Assembly (NCBI RefSeq): GCF_004341165.1
Contig: NZ_SLZR01000005.1
Coordinates: forward strand, 62,001 to 126,000
Reading direction: 5' to 3'
Length of the DNA: 64,000 nucleotides
DNA from: Reinekea marinisedimentorum
Lineage (GTDB): Bacteria > Pseudomonadota > Gammaproteobacteria > Pseudomonadales > Natronospirillaceae
Position 1 is the first letter of the stretch; each line of letters begins with the position of its first letter. This document shows positions 18,801 to 25,820 of this stretch, piece after piece. The notes below the pieces were generated by a model. The model did not search any database. It was not told the DNA's origin and saw nothing but the letters and a program-made list of their open reading frames with translations. The translations under genes were made by a program, and so were the position numbers.

Positions 18801-20205
18801 TGAAATATTAGATGTCGATGGCAACCCGAGTGGCGAATACATCACCGGCGCACTCAACCTCAGGGTTCGGCCAGCCTCTATAGAGCTAAATACTGATGTC
18901 AGCGGCACCCACGTTGCTGGTGATAATTTTACCTCAACCATCAGTGCCAGAGATGCAAACGGCGACTTAGTACCCAGCTTTGGCCGCATTACCGGCCTTT
19001 ACAATGTTGACTGGTCGGCCTCGACAGTAGCCGGGCCATCAGGAGGAACTCTCGGCAGTATCACAACCGATACAGCAGGTTGGTCAGGGACCAATTACGA
19101 CAATGACGCCAACAACATTAATGAGTCTGTTCAGGCCAGCATAAGTTACAGTGAAGTTGGTGAAGTAAACCTTGTAGCGACGATTGACAGCTTTTTAGGA
19201 TCAACATACGACCTGTCCACCAGCACATACACGGCCGGTCGCTTCATACCGGCCTATATCACCGCCACACAAAATAGCCCTGGCAGCGCAGAATGGGGCA
19301 CGGATGACTCAAATATTTACCAGGGCCAAATGGCTGCACTTACAGATTTAAGCTATACCGTCCAAGCCTTCAACAGTGATGGTGGCTTGATCACGAACTA
19401 TGTCGGCAGTTACGTAAATTTCGGCAGCACCATGAATGCTCTGGAGAAACCCGATAACACTGTTGATACCAGTTACAGCGACATTGGTGGAAACCTGACC
19501 AACACACTGAGCTGGACAGTTTCTGACGATGGCAACTTCGATGGCTCTATCACCCTGACTGCCGCCGTCTCCGATTTGCTCTGGGACAGAAACAGCTCCG
19601 GCGCTACAACTAATGACATTGCCACCACCATTTCAGAGCTGAACCTTATCGCAGACGCATTGAAAGACAACGATAATGTCTGCGTTAAGAGCTCCAGCTC
19701 TGAAATAAGCTGCCAACAGGTTGCTGTCGATATTGAAGACCGAACCCTATACCTGGTGAGAGCCAACATGCCCGACAGCGTCGACGGCGGCTTTAACCGG
19801 GCAGAAGTAGATGTAACGCTGGAAGCATTAGTGCTCGACGCCAACGGAGACATAGACTGGGATACCCTCACCACCGATAACGATCTGGACAGTACGGTAT
19901 TCAGTGGTCTTTCCGTTGTGACAAACAATTGCACGACGGCAACAGAGTGCGCCAACGCCATCACCAACGCTGCTTTCTCAGGTCCGGATGGAACAGGAAC
20001 AACCCTAAGCGGCGGGCTTGGCTTACTCACGGCTACATCAACCAGTGACCTTTCCGGCGCGATTGAAGCACAGCTGATTGCACCCAGCTGGCTGAGCTGG
20101 GATTGGAACAGAGATGGCACCTACACGCTGGATACAGCCACCATCCTGTTTGGCGACTACCAGGGGCAGGCGCCGGTGCTGTTTATGCGGCCGGGGTATA
20201 GGTAA
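15862..20205 (+). CDS. mshQ: MshQ-like giant adhesin-type protein (LamG, DUF6701)
   Basis: The protein has 1447 residues with a Sec signal peptide ending near TVWAAC (about residue 26). A lamin-tail-like domain follows (SAYIGDATINETHRV... to about 150). A LamG/concanavalin-type domain (about 205-430) includes TEWTHMAVTWDLS and GYFDDIRIFSGALTSSEV. A lectin-like beta domain starts at CFTDDFNRSEGLGADW and contains GDGITIALSDEA. The last 700 residues match the MshQ/DUF6701 style, ending LSWDWNRDGTYTLDTATILFG and a GDYQGQAPVLFMRPG tail. It probably sits at the tip of the MSHA pilus and binds glycans or surfaces; this is inferred from family and domains. Its composition is rich in Asp, Ser, Thr and Asn, fitting an extracellular protein. 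Confidence 0.85.
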   Translation: MKRVLSQSSKVLATLAIMSQGTVWAACSAYIGDATINETHRVNNANQSSTSEDFVEVKVLNSSLASSVISSWKLKLCYDQQTGNGNNASITTYCREESISSATVTGSYWVLKGADFPSDYIDYEDGFSIELRDANGDLIDYLNHNNYYTIASGESCSFTYDTTSTSTGNGQRQLRRWPDGTGDWDALSGNSTDPTEGYSNDGTDTTTNQIAFFELNDTSGNVTDSLNNVSNGSLIGNATITNADDASACLAGYITENTTTAAIDAIDTGIDVDDDIGNAGTIMFWYKSSAENTSRQLFDASRGSKYFYFALTDANQLSFGLEDSSDKDKTILTDAITSPTEWTHMAVTWDLSVSSEEFYVYVNGSSVNYAFNHNQNLSSTIAELDTLYFGDNRTDYFVYKSTNNSANGYFDDIRIFSGALTSSEVLTYAQSVRICDAEPAVCFTDDFNRSEGLGADWATTNRSDASAAFGDPTIIATNGDGRLRLTDAENRISTAATLMRLFPSAGNKLVIEFTLYSWGSTANNGNEGDGITIALSDEAYTPQPGGYAGSLGYAQRTYGGGATEDGFAGGWVGIGIDEWGNYLRQLGGRTSGFSTSDTGRIPDTVAIRGSGSGQVGYDYVIANGLTTVGDTTSVIPTGLDPEVPTSSGHIYRITIDHEDASAGVLITVERDTTLDDEDNFTEVISTFNLMESSGQAEIPDKLWLTITSATGGSRNNIHEVDDLSVCAHEMEDVSTEYIDHYELDRDQLTGLTCEPINVTVRACLDGNGTTCSQYTDTIDDSDDLTATFTPSSGWESSSTHTFDSGDTIEFQQTTAGTYTLGVASSTPSLKPLSITSCYVVGSLQDDCSVEFVDAAYRFFESASGTNSISTVDLVAAQTSGSLYMRAIKTDEATGQCVNYDATNINVSSEIGTTCTSTASCLAGEQVIWTQNSNSTSLANPTDQDGGSDTTTLDVSFGSNDTADFSVIAPDVGIQPLTVSSEILDVDGNPSGEYITGALNLRVRPASIELNTDVSGTHVAGDNFTSTISARDANGDLVPSFGRITGLYNVDWSASTVAGPSGGTLGSITTDTAGWSGTNYDNDANNINESVQASISYSEVGEVNLVATIDSFLGSTYDLSTSTYTAGRFIPAYITATQNSPGSAEWGTDDSNIYQGQMAALTDLSYTVQAFNSDGGLITNYVGSYVNFGSTMNALEKPDNTVDTSYSDIGGNLTNTLSWTVSDDGNFDGSITLTAAVSDLLWDRNSSGATTNDIATTISELNLIADALKDNDNVCVKSSSSEISCQQVAVDIEDRTLYLVRANMPDSVDGGFNRAEVDVTLEALVLDANGDIDWDTLTTDNDLDSTVFSGLSVVTNNCTTATECANAITNAAFSGPDGTGTTLSGGLGLLTATSTSDLSGAIEAQLIAPSWLSWDWNRDGTYTLDTATILFGDYQGQAPVLFMRPGYR

Positions 20206-20215
20206 GGGCGAAAGG

Positions 20216-20270
20216 TGTTAGATGTTAGATGTTAGATGTTAGATGTTAGATGCTAGATGTTAGGTGCTAG
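20216..20270. repeat. Tandem heptamer array (TGTTAGA-type)
   Basis: About eight copies of the 7-mer TGTTAGA, with two degenerate units at the right end (TGCTAGA, TGTTAGG), start right after the mshQ stop. A related heptameric array lies 1.5 kb away at 21714-21897. Both arrays adjoin an identical 23-base palindromic sequence. Confidence 0.85.
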
Positions 20271-20275
20271 CTTGT

Positions 20276-20360
20276 TGCGGGCGAGACGCCCGCGTTCCGG
20301 TGCGGGCTCGTGGCTCACTAACCACTGAGGTTGTAGTGGACCGCGGGCGTCTCGCCCGCA
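20276..20360. repeat. Inverted pair of REP-like palindromes
   Basis: A GC-rich palindrome (core GCGGGCGAGACGCCCGC) at 20276-20298 is repeated in inverted orientation at 20342-20360 (19 bases identical). The same 23 bases recur at 21825-21847. The pair can fold into a strong cruciform and lies between the convergent mshQ gene and the small gene at 20379, so it may also terminate transcription. Confidence 0.85.
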
Positions 20361-20378
20361 TTTCTTTCATGCCTTTAC

Positions 20379-20723
20379 TTATGCAACTCTATCCTGCAAC
20401 AGCGGCCAAAGCTGCAACCGCGTCTGTTGTTCTGTATCGAAGCGCAGCAGGCCATCGTAATTAAAACCACGCCAGTTGGATAAGTAACGGCGCAGCAGGC
20501 CAATGCTGGTCATCGTTTCCGGTATTAACGCAAAAGCGCCACTCTGATCTTCCAGGTACCAATAAACTTCGCCATTAATTACCCGCAGTTCCGCCAGCCG
20601 TAAATCATCTATCTCCAAGCGGGTTATGGCACCATTACTGCGGTAGTAGGTCAGCTCGCCAAATTCGATATGCAGGCGGCTTTGTGTTGTTTCGTTCTGA
20701 GTCTGTTTGCGCCATAAAGTCAT
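20379..20723 (-). CDS. Unrecognised 114-residue protein downstream of motY
   Basis: The start ATG at 20723 lies one base after the stop of the MotY-like gene, so the two are translationally linked; a longer frame upstream would overlap that gene. The product begins MTLWRKQTQNE and has no signal peptide or membrane segment. It alternates short beta-like strands (RLHIEFGELTYYRSN, ELRVINGEVYWYLED) and then has a tryptophan- and arginine-containing helix (LLRRYLSNWRGFNYDG). I do not recognise a family. The coupling suggests a role with the flagellar stator protein, but nothing in the sequence proves it. Confidence 0.7.
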   Translation of the reverse strand: MTLWRKQTQNETTQSRLHIEFGELTYYRSNGAITRLEIDDLRLAELRVINGEVYWYLEDQSGAFALIPETMTSIGLLRRYLSNWRGFNYDGLLRFDTEQQTRLQLWPLLQDRVA

Positions 20724-20724
20724 C

Positions 20725-21645
20725 TTATTGTGCCTCGAAATCAGGTAAGCCAAGGAGTGGGTCGTTCGGGTCGTCGTTAATGCGGTCAAACTGCACCGTC
20801 ACGCGGCGGTTTTTCGCCCGGCCTGCGGCAGTTTCGTTCGTGGCGATGGGGTAGCGTTCGCCGTGGTAGCGAGTAAGGATCATACCGGCGTCGATGCCGG
20901 AATTTACCAAATAATCGGTTACGCGGTAGGCCCGCTTTTCAGAAAGGCGGCGGTTGTCGTAACGGTTACCCTGCGCATCGCTGTGGCCATCCACATAGAT
21001 GGCGGTAATCAGATCATCTTCTTTCAGGTAGGTCACAATGTCATCCAGCTGCGACCGAACCTGCGCGCTCAGCGTATCGCCACCGGATGCAAAGCTCAGT
21101 GAGGTGCGTTCAATCTGACCGTAATTCACCGGCAGCAAGCCTGTCTGGCAGGCCAGGTAGTCGTTGTAATACTGTTTGAAATTGACCGGTGAGATACTCA
21201 CGCTGATGCGGTCATCGCCAAATTTGGCTTTACGGGTCAGCGTGGGTGACATGCCATTGCCCAGCTCATCCATCATGCGGCCCGCACGTGCCGTTTCGAT
21301 TCGTATGGGGATTTTACGGTCTTTTACTGTGGTATAGCCCAGTTCATCGGTTAACGCACTGGAACGCCATTCCGGTGCCTGAATGGTAATGGCCGCCTGC
21401 CCTTCTGCCATTAAATTACGGGTCGACTGTAAATAGAACTCCAGCGTTTCCCCGGCCTGATGAAAGAACACGGCCAGTCCATACTGCGGAATGGGCTGAT
21501 AAAAACTGCAGAAATACGGTGAGGCATCGATGCGCCACTCGGTATCTGTCAAGCCGGTTCCAAAGTTCACCGCCCTTGCCTGAATAGCGGCAAAGCTGAG
21601 TATAAATAGGGTGAGTAAGGAAAATATCTGCCTGATTCTGGCCAT
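20725..21645 (-). CDS. motY: MotY-like OmpA-family protein
   Basis: The 306-residue protein has a signal peptide (ILSFAAIQARA, cleaved near residue 25). Its N-terminal domain resembles MotY (TEWRIDASPYFCSFYQPIPQYGLAVFF), with a second cysteine at YLACQTG, a pattern matching the MotY disulfide. The C-terminal OmpA-like peptidoglycan-binding domain shows VDGHSDAQGNRYDNRRLSEKR and KNRRVTVQF. MotY forms the T-ring that anchors stator units in sodium- or proton-driven polar flagella. In Pseudomonas, motY is near rnt, which is also the divergent neighbour here, although pyrC is missing between them. No other flagellar gene is in the window. A plain OmpA-like protein is the alternative. Confidence 0.75.
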   Translation of the reverse strand: MARIRQIFSLLTLFILSFAAIQARAVNFGTGLTDTEWRIDASPYFCSFYQPIPQYGLAVFFHQAGETLEFYLQSTRNLMAEGQAAITIQAPEWRSSALTDELGYTTVKDRKIPIRIETARAGRMMDELGNGMSPTLTRKAKFGDDRISVSISPVNFKQYYNDYLACQTGLLPVNYGQIERTSLSFASGGDTLSAQVRSQLDDIVTYLKEDDLITAIYVDGHSDAQGNRYDNRRLSEKRAYRVTDYLVNSGIDAGMILTRYHGERYPIATNETAAGRAKNRRVTVQFDRINDDPNDPLLGLPDFEAQ

Positions 21646-21713
21646 AGTCTTCCGCTTTTTCGTCTGAAATTTGATGGTATTGAAGGTATTGCAAAGGGGG
21701 GGCCATTTTTAGT

Positions 21714-21897
21714 GAGACGTTGGATGTAAGACGTGAGATGTTGGATGTAAGACGTGAGATGTTGGATGTAAGACGTGAGATGTTGGATGTAAGACGTGAG
21801 ACGTAAGATGTGAGTGGCCCGGCGTGCGGGCGAGACGCCCGCGTTCCAGAAACATCTTACGTCTCACGTCTCACGTCTCACGTCTTACACCTTACAT
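21714..21897. repeat. Heptad arrays facing each other around a REP palindrome
   Basis: The left side (21720-21803) has four copies of a 21-base unit made of three heptads (TTGGATG, TAAGACG, TGAGATG). The centre (21825-21847) is the palindrome also found at 20276. The right side (21853-21897) is built from complementary heptads (TCTTACG, TCTCACG). The two sides are inverted relative to each other, so the whole can form a long imperfect hairpin. It fills most of the 309-base gap between motY and rnt; no gene is seen there. Confidence 0.88.
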
Positions 21898-21954
21898 TTC
21901 TCCCCCAAATCATTACCATTGCGCTTCTTTTAGAATTTAGCATTTGGAGTGCCC

Positions 21955-22635
21955 GTGGCCGATATTGACCCGATGAATAAATTATCTGAACGTTTTCGCG
22001 GGTATTATCCTGTTGTTGTCGATGTTGAGACGGCCGGCTTTAACGCCAAAACAGATGCGCTGCTGGAAATAGCCGCGGTTACCTTAAAGATGGACGATAA
22101 CGGCTGGTTAGCGCCGGATGACTGCATGTTCTTCAATGTTAAGCCCTTTGAAGGCGCTAACCTGGAGAAATCGGCGCTGGAATTTACCGGAATCGACCCG
22201 TACAACCCACTACGCGATGATGTTGACGAAGCCGAAGCACTGAAGGCTATCTTTAAAATGATTCGCTCCGGTATGAAGGCTGCAGGCTGCAAGCGTGCCA
22301 TTCTGGTCGGCCACAACGCTACGTTCGACCACAGCTTTTTAATGGCGGCCACCGAGCGTGCCGGTAATAAGCGCAACCCTTTCCACCCCTTTTCGACCTT
22401 CGATACCTCAGCGCTTTCGGCGCTTGCCTTCGGGCAAACAGTGCTTAAAAAGGCTTGTGAGACGGCGGAAATCGAGTTTTCTGACCGCGAAGCCCACAAC
22501 GCCGAATACGACACCCGCAAAACGGCCGACCTGTTCTGTAAAATTGTGAACCACTGGAAGTCGCTGGGTGGCTGGCCACTGCCGGCACCGGCAGAAACCG
22601 AAAGCACCGCTGCTGATGAGGAAACCGAATCATGA
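21955..22635 (+). CDS. rnt: Ribonuclease T
   Basis: RNase T trims 3' ends of tRNA and other stable RNAs. The DEDDh exonuclease motifs are present: [10 protein letters not shown] near the N-terminus, [12 protein letters not shown] in the middle, and [14 protein letters not shown] near the C-terminus. Typical segments [13 protein letters not shown] and [21 protein letters not shown] confirm the family. I chose the GTG at 21955 because a GGAG sits five bases before it; an ATG at 21973 would give MNKLSERF and is also possible. The product is about 226 residues. The next gene overlaps by four bases. Confidence 0.94.
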   Translation: MADIDPMNKLSERFRGYYPVVVDVETAGFNAKTDALLEIAAVTLKMDDNGWLAPDDCMFFNVKPFEGANLEKSALEFTGIDPYNPLRDDVDEAEALKAIFKMIRSGMKAAGCKRAILVGHNATFDHSFLMAATERAGNKRNPFHPFSTFDTSALSALAFGQTVLKKACETAEIEFSDREAHNAEYDTRKTADLFCKIVNHWKSLGGWPLPAPAETESTAADEETES

Positions 22636-22955
22636 AATGCATGGCCGATTTATGCGTAATCCCGTTTAACGGGCAAATATCAGTCGCCGATGAAATCGCC
22701 GAATGTCACCGGGTCTTACAGCAGTTTGATATCGACATTCAACTGCACGGCTACGGCACCAACCTGTATGGCGAGTGGGATGAAGTTTTCGCCGCCATTA
22801 AAGCCTGCCATGAGAAGCTGCACGATAGCGGTGTGGTGCGTATCTCTTCCACCATCAAGGTGGGCACACGCACCGATAAAGACCAGAAGATTGAAGACAA
22901 GGTCGATGCCGTTAACGAGCGCCTGGCGGCGCATGAGCCACCAGCAAAGCCTTAA
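22632..22955 (+). CDS. MTH1187-family thiamine-binding protein
   Basis: The 107-residue protein belongs to the MTH1187/YkoF-like (UPF0045) family: [26 protein letters not shown] at the start, [26 protein letters not shown] in the middle, and [15 protein letters not shown] with a charged tail. Members form ferredoxin-like tetramers, and some bind thiamine. An ATG at 22641 is an alternative start, three residues later. It is coupled to rnt by an ATGA overlap, a common pairing in marine gammaproteobacteria by my recollection. It ends convergently with the next gene; the two stop codons share the TTAA at 22952-22955. Confidence 0.82.
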   Translation: MKCMADLCVIPFNGQISVADEIAECHRVLQQFDIDIQLHGYGTNLYGEWDEVFAAIKACHEKLHDSGVVRISSTIKVGTRTDKDQKIEDKVDAVNERLAAHEPPAKP

Positions 22956-23986
22956 AGAGCATTCAGGCCGGGCAGATTATCTTTCGATAACAGGTAAGAG
23001 CGCAGATTAACGCCCTTGGCGTTAAGCCCAAGTTTTTTGCGAATGTTTTTACGGTGGTGCTCTACTGTGCCGGTGCTGGCGTTCAACAGGCCGGCAATCT
23101 CCTTGGTACTTTTGCCCACCTTCACCAGGTTGGCTACCTGTATCTCGCGCGGTGTAAAAACGGAATAGGCATCATTAAACATGCGGTGCATGTTGGGTGC
23201 GACCACCTCTTTCAGGTTGGATTCAATTACCTGAATCAACGCCTGCTGGCTTTCATTCAGCGAAGACTTTTTAAGCTGCGACAGGTACGGGTCGATCAGC
23301 CCCTTAACATTGGCAACGATGTTTTCTTCTATTTCGGATTTTTCTTCATCCAGTTTGCGCAGCATCACCCGCAAAGCGGTGTTCATTTCTTCAAGCGATA
23401 CATTCTTGCGGCTCAGCTCTTGCTCAGCCTGCTGGCGTTTGTGAACCTCCTGTATCAGCGAGCGTGTTTTATCTGAAAGCGCCTGCGTGCGTTCCATCAC
23501 TTTGTTTTCCAACTGCTCCAGCGCGGCATCCCGCTCGGCCTCGGCTTTCAGCTGATCGGTGATGTTCTGGCCAGTACTCAGAATACAATCCTGACCATTA
23601 ATCGTGACCAGCCGGCTGACGAACAAAAACTCCAGAACGGAGCCGTCTTTCTTCTTTAACTGAGTGCGATACCTGGCCTGACCGGTTTGTAGAATCTCGG
23701 GCCTGGCCTCTGCCAGTTGGTTACTTTCAGGGTTCACCAGAATGTCTTCGGGTTGCACCTCATGAAACTCTTCACTCGAATAACCCAGTGTTTTGTGGAA
23801 ATAGAAGTTACCATCCAAACGGCTCAATGAGTGGGCGTCGACCAGCGTCATGGCGACATCCATATTGTCCAGAATCAGATTATATTTTTCATCCAGTCTG
23901 GAGAGGGTTTCAAACAGCGCATCCTTCGGCAGATCAGGCGATACCTCTTCTTTTCCGGGCTTCTTGTACATCTTGGGGTTTTCCAT
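22952..23986 (-). CDS. PAS-domain LuxR-type transcriptional regulator
   Basis: The 344-residue protein has a PAS domain (about residues 30-145; YFHKTLGYSSEEF, LKKKDGSVLEFLFVSRLV). A long coiled coil follows (about 145-235; many Glu, Lys, Leu). A LuxR helix-turn-helix lies at the C-terminus (FTPREIQVANLVKVGKSTKEIAGLLNAS and GTVEHHRKNIRKKLGL). It has no receiver domain, so control is through the PAS ligand or partner. A strong ribosome site (GAGGGGAG) precedes the ATG. It follows the two redox genes on the same strand, with a possible terminator between, and probably regulates them. The PAS ligand is unknown. Confidence 0.88.
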   Translation of the reverse strand: MENPKMYKKPGKEEVSPDLPKDALFETLSRLDEKYNLILDNMDVAMTLVDAHSLSRLDGNFYFHKTLGYSSEEFHEVQPEDILVNPESNQLAEARPEILQTGQARYRTQLKKKDGSVLEFLFVSRLVTINGQDCILSTGQNITDQLKAEAERDAALEQLENKVMERTQALSDKTRSLIQEVHKRQQAEQELSRKNVSLEEMNTALRVMLRKLDEEKSEIEENIVANVKGLIDPYLSQLKKSSLNESQQALIQVIESNLKEVVAPNMHRMFNDAYSVFTPREIQVANLVKVGKSTKEIAGLLNASTGTVEHHRKNIRKKLGLNAKGVNLRSYLLSKDNLPGLNAL

Positions 23987-24028
23987 CGTTTACTCCCCTC
24001 TAACTTACGGATTGTCGATGGCGATGGC

Positions 24029-24071
24029 AAAAAAAAGACCGGAGCGCTGAGCGATTTACCCAGGCATCCGG
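24029..24071 (-). terminator. Possible terminator between flavoprotein and regulator genes
   Basis: Read on the minus strand, CCGGA and TCCGG (outer stem at 24067-24071 and 24039-24043) enclose a 23-base loop with some inner pairing, followed by a T-run of eight at 24036-24029. The short stem makes this tentative. Confidence 0.45.
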
Positions 24072-24100
24072 CCAAGTCTACGAACAGTGAGTGCTTAAAT

Positions 24101-25810
24101 TCAGGCGTTCAGTTCGGCTCCCCGATATTCCAATTCGCCGGGATAGCGCTTTCGGTAACGCTTTTCATACGGCAGGGTTAAATCCGGCTTCCACTCGTCT
24201 GGTATGGCTCGCTTAGTGCATTTCATCTTGCCATCTTCCTGGCTGATGATGACCCAGGCGAGCCAGTCTTCATCATTGCGGGCCGGAATATCCTCACGGA
24301 AGTGGGCGCCACGGCTCTCTTCACGGAACAGCGAAGCGCGCAGTTTCATCTCGGCATTCAGCACCATATTGGCGGTTTCATGCACCAGCCGCAGCTCATG
24401 GGAGTCTTTTGCTTTCATTTTCGGGACCACGTTTTTCTGCAGATACTCGATGTTCATCAAAGCCGCCTGCAGCGTTTCCGCGCGTTTCGCATACAGCACG
24501 AAATAAGGCGTCATCAGGTTCTGCAAATACTGCGTAACCCATGCAGGCGAGTAGCCGTGCTCGCGTTGCAGCGGCTTGAACACCAATTCAACCTTTTGCT
24601 GAATGTCGTCTTCGTTCACTTCCGGCAGCGAGTGCAGGCCACTGACATACTCAGCAGCCTCAATGCCTGCCCGTGCACCCTGAACAGACGATCCGCAGGA
24701 ACTGACACCGAGACCATTAATAGCGGAATAGGTGGCATCACCCGCTGCATACAGACCAGTCACGCCGGTTTGATGACTACCCATCCGGGTAAAGATGCCA
24801 TCAAAACGGTGCATCGCCATACCAGCGGTGGCGGAAAAGTGAAGTTCTTCATCTTCCGGCATGACATTCGGGCCCTTTTGACCCTTGCCACCCACCACAA
24901 CCTGCGGCGTCACCGGCACATCGCCACGCAGGGCGGCGTAGGTCATCTCATCGCCTTCCACCATTGGGAACGGCGGCGGAGGCGGTGGTGGCGCATTTGG
25001 GTCCAGCGGCACATAATCCGGATCATCCGACGGGGCGCACCCATCAATAGGCGGCTTGCCATCCTTCATCGGCGGCGGTGGCAGCGTGTCGAACTTAGGC
25101 AATATCGGCCACTGGTACTCAGTCCCATAAGCGCCCCACGGGTGGCACAGGAAGCGCTTTTTAGTCTCGTGTGGATCAACGTTTTCCTTGCCGGAAATCT
25201 CCGCACCTAAGCGATAGGCCATTGCCTGACCGTCGTGTGTCAGTGAACCGATGGGGTAGCCCGGCACCTTAAAACTGCCCGAGCCGGTGCACAGAATGGT
25301 GGCCTTGGCTTTAATTACGACTGCGGTAGCGCGCTGGTTGAAAAAACCGATGGCACCGATGACCGTGCCATGCTGTTCAATCAGATCAACAATGGCGACC
25401 TTCTCCAGCAGCTTCACGCCGTTCTTGCGCAGCTGCTGACGGAACACATCACCCTGATTTTTCTCACCGTTCTTCTCAATCGCGCCCCACGCCACCAAAT
25501 CGCGGTAACGCTGCAATGAATCTTCATGCCACATTTCAACGATATCGCGACGCACCAGGTAATCGCTGTCTCGGGCGGTGCTTTCAAGGGTGTGCTCTCG
25601 GGTTTGGCCGGATGCAGGGTCATAACATTGGAAAGCCGCCGCCCACGGTGTTTTACCGCCCAGGCCTGCCCGGCCTTTATCAACCACCAGAACATCCAGC
25701 CCCCGGGCTTTCGCCTTCATCGCCGCGAAGGTACCCGCATAGCCGCTGCCAATCACCAGAACATCGGCCTGGTATTCTTTGTAACGGATGTTATTTTTTG
25801 AACTGTTCAT
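24101..25810 (-). CDS. FrdA/AprA-like FAD flavoprotein with polyproline insert
   Basis: The ATG at 25810 has a strong AAGGAG site; an upstream in-frame extension would overlap the preceding gene. The 569-residue protein has an FAD-binding start (ADVLVIGSGYAGTFAAMKA, glycines 21, 23 and 26), DKGRAGLGGKTPWAA, a THDGQAMAYRLGAEI segment as in fumarate reductase/APS reductase alpha chains, and GLYAAGDATYS near 352. A region at residues 244-280 is unusual, with PPPP and a run of seven prolines (PNAPPPPPPPFP). The C-terminal helical domain has many charged residues. No signal peptide is seen, so it is cytoplasmic. The substrate is unknown. The upstream GltD-like iron-sulfur protein, ending 10 bases before, is the probable electron partner. 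Confidence 0.85.
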   Translation of the reverse strand: MNSSKNNIRYKEYQADVLVIGSGYAGTFAAMKAKARGLDVLVVDKGRAGLGGKTPWAAAFQCYDPASGQTREHTLESTARDSDYLVRRDIVEMWHEDSLQRYRDLVAWGAIEKNGEKNQGDVFRQQLRKNGVKLLEKVAIVDLIEQHGTVIGAIGFFNQRATAVVIKAKATILCTGSGSFKVPGYPIGSLTHDGQAMAYRLGAEISGKENVDPHETKKRFLCHPWGAYGTEYQWPILPKFDTLPPPPMKDGKPPIDGCAPSDDPDYVPLDPNAPPPPPPPFPMVEGDEMTYAALRGDVPVTPQVVVGGKGQKGPNVMPEDEELHFSATAGMAMHRFDGIFTRMGSHQTGVTGLYAAGDATYSAINGLGVSSCGSSVQGARAGIEAAEYVSGLHSLPEVNEDDIQQKVELVFKPLQREHGYSPAWVTQYLQNLMTPYFVLYAKRAETLQAALMNIEYLQKNVVPKMKAKDSHELRLVHETANMVLNAEMKLRASLFREESRGAHFREDIPARNDEDWLAWVIISQEDGKMKCTKRAIPDEWKPDLTLPYEKRYRKRYPGELEYRGAELNA

Positions 25811-25820
25811 CTCTCGCTCC

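Noticed and set aside
24302-25210. A 302-codon plus-strand frame antisense to the flavoprotein gene
   Set aside because: It is rich in His, Arg and Cys, as expected from the opposite strand of a GC-rich gene, has no domain and lies within a coherent operon.
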